Shown: positions 14,021 through 16,680 of the stretch, piece by piece
How positions within the stretch are numbered: the first letter of the stretch is position 1
Layout: each line of letters begins with the position of its first letter
Origin: JBCCSZ01 sp039199225
Lineage (GTDB): Bacteria > Bacteroidota > Bacteroidia > Chitinophagales > Saprospiraceae
Direction of reading: 5' to 3'
Length of the DNA: 16,680 nt
NCBI GenBank assembly: GCA_039199225.1
Contig: JBCCSZ010000166.1
Span: 1-16,680 of the forward strand
Notes under the pieces: generated by a model
Database searches by the model: none
What the model was told of the DNA's origin: nothing
Seen by the model: the letters and a program-made list of their open reading frames with translations, nothing else
Program-made: the position numbers and the translations under genes

Positions 14021-15883
14021 ATGCGAGAAACGAGTTTTATTCGTCAAAACAAAGAAAAATGGAAAGAATTCGAAAAAATACTCTCCACTGATCACAGCGA
14101 CCCTGACAAACTCAACGACCTTTTTGTACAAATTACGGACGACCTCTCCTATTCTCGCACCTTCTATCCCAACCGCTCCGTTCGGGTTTATCTCAACAAC
14201 CTCGCCCAGAAGATATTCTATAAAATATACAAAAACAAGAAAACGCGGCTCGGCCGTATTGCCTATTTCTGGACCAATGAACTGCCTCAGCTTGTACACG
14301 AATCCAGGAGGTCTTTTCGCTTGTCTCTCATCATATTTACGGTTTCCTTTATCATAGGTGCGTTTTCCAGTGCGATGGACCCCGAATTCCCTAGGGTCAT
14401 TCTTGGCGATTCCTATGTCGATATGACGATTGAGAATATTGAATCCGGCGACCCGATGGCTGTTTACAAGCAGCGGGGCGAGTTTGGTATGTCGCTCGGT
14501 ATAACGGCCAACAACCTTTATGTGGCCTTTCTCACTTTTTTACTGGGTGTATTCTTTGCCGTCGGCTCGGCGGCTATTATGGTCAGCAATGGCATTATGG
14601 TGGGAGCCTTTCAGTACTTCTTTTATGAACAGGGCCTGTTGCAAGAATCTTTTTTGACCATTTGGATTCATGGGACGCTCGAAATTTCGGCCATCATCAT
14701 CGCTGGGGCGGCTGGGCTGACCATGGGACGAGGCTTGGTTTTTCCAGGCACCTTGACTCGGCTGCAATCCTTCCAGATTTCTGCTCGGCGAGGGCTAAAA
14801 ATAATGATCGGCATTGCACCCATCATCATCACAGCCGGTTTCATCGAAGGCTATCTGACCCGGCAAACTGAAACGCCGGACATCATTCGGGCGCTGTTTA
14901 TCCTAATTTGCCTGGCATTCATCCTGGGCTATTTCGTGTGGTACCCCCGGCATCTGGCCAAACTGGGATTCCAGCGCGACATCAGCGATACCCAGTTGCC
15001 TCCGACTGCCTCCCAACGCATTGATTTTCTACGCATCAAAAATGCTGGCGAAATCTTTTCGGACATCTTTGTGCTATACAGGAAGTACTTCAAGCAAATT
15101 GGCCTTACTTCTTTGGCTGCCGCCATTGTATTTTGTGGGTTGGCCTTTCCCATCTCGCTTGAGCCTCCTGCCGTCACCTTCACCTTTCCAAATATATCCT
15201 TTGGAGCCTTGGAGAATATTGGGCAGTTTTTCCGGAATTCGGAAATCCCACTCCTCCCCATCATCAATACTTTTATATTTTCCATCTTGACCTTTGCTGG
15301 CTTTACTTATCTGCGCAGAGAGTTTCACCAAGAGGAAAAAATCAACCATACAGCTGTTTCTCTGTTGTTGAACTACATCAAGGTCTTTTTTGCAATGGGT
15401 TGCTTTTCGCTGATGATGTACACCAATCAGTGGTATACTGTAATCCTAATGATTCTCACAGCGCCCTTCTTCTTTTTGTGGGCCTATGTGATGTACGAGG
15501 AACAGTCCAACGTTTTTAGTGGGCTGGGGCGAACTTTCGAATTCGTTACCTCCTTTGGCAGAGGCATTGGCTTGTATTTTTTGCTTGTAACCATCAGCGC
15601 TCTTTTTTACACCATTATGGATACGACACTCATCCGATTGTATTTTGATTTCATCAGTTGGAATTTATCCTTGGAAGAGGAAGTACTCGAGCAGGTCGGT
15701 GCCATATTATTGACATTTGTCTCTGTTTTTGTCCTTTGTCTCCTTTTTTCTATGATGGTATTGGGAGGCGGACTGTTGTACTATACACAAGTAGAAATTC
15801 AGGATGCGACCAGTTTGCTGAAGCGAATCAAAACCATTGGCAGTGGCCGCCGTATTCAAGGATTGGAAAGAGAAGATTTGTAA
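14021..15883 (+). CDS. SpoIIM/DUF95-family membrane protein with long C-terminal membrane extension
   Basis: The N-terminal half (about 1-320) is a stage II sporulation protein M (DUF95) domain. It has a cytoplasmic helical start, a membrane helix at about 99-118, NNLYVAFLTFLLGVF (164-178) and the family hallmark HGTLEISAIIIAGAAGL (218-233), with further helices at about 263-280 and 290-307. Family members of this type are usually about 320-330 residues; this protein has 620. The extra 300 residues hold a linker (315-345) and roughly five hydrophobic segments (about 361-380, 410-429, 450-491, 515-535, 558-588), then a basic tail. I do not recognise that part; it vaguely resembles membrane domains of the glycerophosphodiesterase-associated type. 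The organism need not sporulate, since Bacteroidota carry this family beside DUF4129 and MoxR genes. It starts divergently from RDD and ends 9 bp before the DUF4129 gene. Confidence 0.85.
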   Translation: MRETSFIRQNKEKWKEFEKILSTDHSDPDKLNDLFVQITDDLSYSRTFYPNRSVRVYLNNLAQKIFYKIYKNKKTRLGRIAYFWTNELPQLVHESRRSFRLSLIIFTVSFIIGAFSSAMDPEFPRVILGDSYVDMTIENIESGDPMAVYKQRGEFGMSLGITANNLYVAFLTFLLGVFFAVGSAAIMVSNGIMVGAFQYFFYEQGLLQESFLTIWIHGTLEISAIIIAGAAGLTMGRGLVFPGTLTRLQSFQISARRGLKIMIGIAPIIITAGFIEGYLTRQTETPDIIRALFILICLAFILGYFVWYPRHLAKLGFQRDISDTQLPPTASQRIDFLRIKNAGEIFSDIFVLYRKYFKQIGLTSLAAAIVFCGLAFPISLEPPAVTFTFPNISFGALENIGQFFRNSEIPLLPIINTFIFSILTFAGFTYLRREFHQEEKINHTAVSLLLNYIKVFFAMGCFSLMMYTNQWYTVILMILTAPFFFLWAYVMYEEQSNVFSGLGRTFEFVTSFGRGIGLYFLLVTISALFYTIMDTTLIRLYFDFISWNLSLEEEVLEQVGAILLTFVSVFVLCLLFSMMVLGGGLLYYTQVEIQDATSLLKRIKTIGSGRRIQGLEREDL

Positions 15884-15892
15884 AAACTCGAT

Positions 15893-16680
15893 ATGCTGAG
15901 CATTGTTAAAAGTCCTACGCCCTTTCTGTACAGATGCCTTTGTATTTGTATGTGCTTGCTGCTCTTGTGTCGTTTTGACAGCTTTGCTCAGGACAACAAT
16001 GCGTTGGAGAGCCGTTCCAATGCCAAGGAAGATTATTTAAATGCCACCATTGAGTCTCGTTCTTTTAATTCGGCCAGTTGGCAAAAAGCCATCGAGGGAA
16101 TCGACTACAGCGGAGATGCACCAGATGAGGTCGACATTGACGAAGATGAAGACGATGGCACCATCGGAGAAGGTGGCGAAATACGCGAACGCCAATACGA
16201 TCGTTCATCTTCTTCGGAAAAAACTTTTTGGGGAAATTTTTTCAAAATACTTTTCATCATCCTCGTCATTATTGTCATTGCAGTGCTGGCTTATTTCCTC
16301 ATAGGTGGAAGCATCAGTCGCCCCAAGAGTCGAAAATTTGAAGCTGGCGACGGATCGATCAACATAGAAAATGTAGAGGAAAATATCCACGAATCAGATT
16401 TGGAGGGTTTCATCCGGCAAGCATTGGCCGAGGGTAACTTTGCACTAGCTGTAAGACTCTACTACCTGGCAGTTATCAAAGAACTGTCTCTGAATAAAAA
16501 GATAAAGTGGAAGAAGGATAAGACGAACCGGGATTATCAAAACGAGTTGCGAAGCGGACCACTGTTTCAACCTTTTAAGCGGGCAACCCGCATATTCGAG
16601 CGGGTGTGGTATGGCAATGGGCAATTGGACCAACAGAGCTTTGAACAGTTGCAACCAATTTTCCGTGGATTGATAGATCG
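15893..16680 (+). CDS. DUF4129-domain membrane protein (3' truncated by window edge)
   Basis: The frame is open from the ATG at 15893 to the last base (262 complete codons, no stop). A signal peptide with a Cys/Leu-rich core ends at about A32 (DSFAQ, cleavage after SFA). A periplasmic stretch follows with an acidic run at about 78-88 (DEVDIDEDEDD), then a membrane helix at about 117-138 (FKILFIILVIIVIAVLAYFL). The cytoplasmic part (about 168 onward) is the DUF4129 domain, recognisable by ALAEGNFALAVRLYYLAVIKEL, KWKKDKTNRDYQNEL and RIFERVWYGNG. DUF4129 proteins are typically found beside MoxR ATPases, DUF58 and transglutaminase-like genes, and their function is not established. The 9-bp gap after the SpoIIM-like gene indicates a shared transcript. 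The missing part is probably small, since the DUF4129 domain is nearly complete. Confidence 0.85.
   Translation, partial: MLSIVKSPTPFLYRCLCICMCLLLLCRFDSFAQDNNALESRSNAKEDYLNATIESRSFNSASWQKAIEGIDYSGDAPDEVDIDEDEDDGTIGEGGEIRERQYDRSSSSEKTFWGNFFKILFIILVIIVIAVLAYFLIGGSISRPKSRKFEAGDGSINIENVEENIHESDLEGFIRQALAEGNFALAVRLYYLAVIKELSLNKKIKWKKDKTNRDYQNELRSGPLFQPFKRATRIFERVWYGNGQLDQQSFEQLQPIFRGLID

Noticed and set aside
14021..15883. Evidence of sporulation from the SpoIIM match
   Set aside because: The DUF95/SpoIIM family is widespread in non-sporulating bacteria including Bacteroidota, and no other sporulation gene is present here.

Overview
The window reads as a stretch of chromosome from a member of the Bacteroidota. 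The reasons are a branched-chain amino acid operon in the order ilvD-ilvB-ilvN-ilvC-ilvA with Bacteroidota-style proteins, scarcely any Shine-Dalgarno sequences, several TAnnTTTG-type -7 promoter elements, and a SpoIIM/DUF4129/RDD membrane-protein neighbourhood that I know from this phylum. A Saprospirales-like bacterium would fit, but that rank is only an impression. I saw no rRNA, tRNA, insertion sequence, CRISPR array or prophage. Gene density is high and no gene-free stretch exceeds 300 bases.

Region 1 (1-6595, + strand): after a possible 3' end of an unidentified gene (1-135), five tightly packed genes encode nearly all of isoleucine/valine synthesis: dihydroxy-acid dehydratase (ilvD), acetolactate synthase large and small subunits (ilvB, ilvN), ketol-acid reductoisomerase (ilvC) and threonine deaminase (ilvA). 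Only the final transaminase (ilvE) and the leucine branch are missing. The operon ends at a strong 15-bp hairpin (6615-6657) flanked by A and T runs, which can stop transcription from both sides because the next gene converges on it.

Region 2 (6677-11105, - strand): rmlA (dTDP-glucose synthesis for surface sugars) is followed by a set of signalling genes. These are a single-domain response regulator, a histidine phosphotransfer (Hpt) protein, and a soluble hybrid histidine kinase with REC-PAS-PAS-HisKA-HATPase-REC architecture. Reading in the direction of transcription (11105 to 7737), the kinase, Hpt protein and regulator contain every phospho-accepting residue needed for a His-Asp-His-Asp relay. 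No DNA-binding output domain is present, so the relay must end in protein-protein interaction or in a partner elsewhere.

Region 3 (11163-13732, - strand): a small soluble protein of unknown function (116 aa), the rRNA uracil-5-methyltransferase RlmD with its Fe-S cysteines, and an RDD-family membrane protein with a long soluble tail.

Region 4 (13733-16680, + strand): a 288-bp divergent intergenic region carries two perfect palindromes and four same-strand TTGCGC hexamers. It is followed by a SpoIIM/DUF95 membrane protein about twice the usual length and by a DUF4129 protein cut off by the right edge. In related genomes this neighbourhood usually continues with MoxR-type ATPase and DUF58 genes, so the window probably ends inside a MoxR-associated membrane module. 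Most of the window is orthodox. The parts most worth a second look are the enlarged SpoIIM protein, the self-contained phosphorelay without output, the small orphan protein and the fungal-type reductoisomerase.
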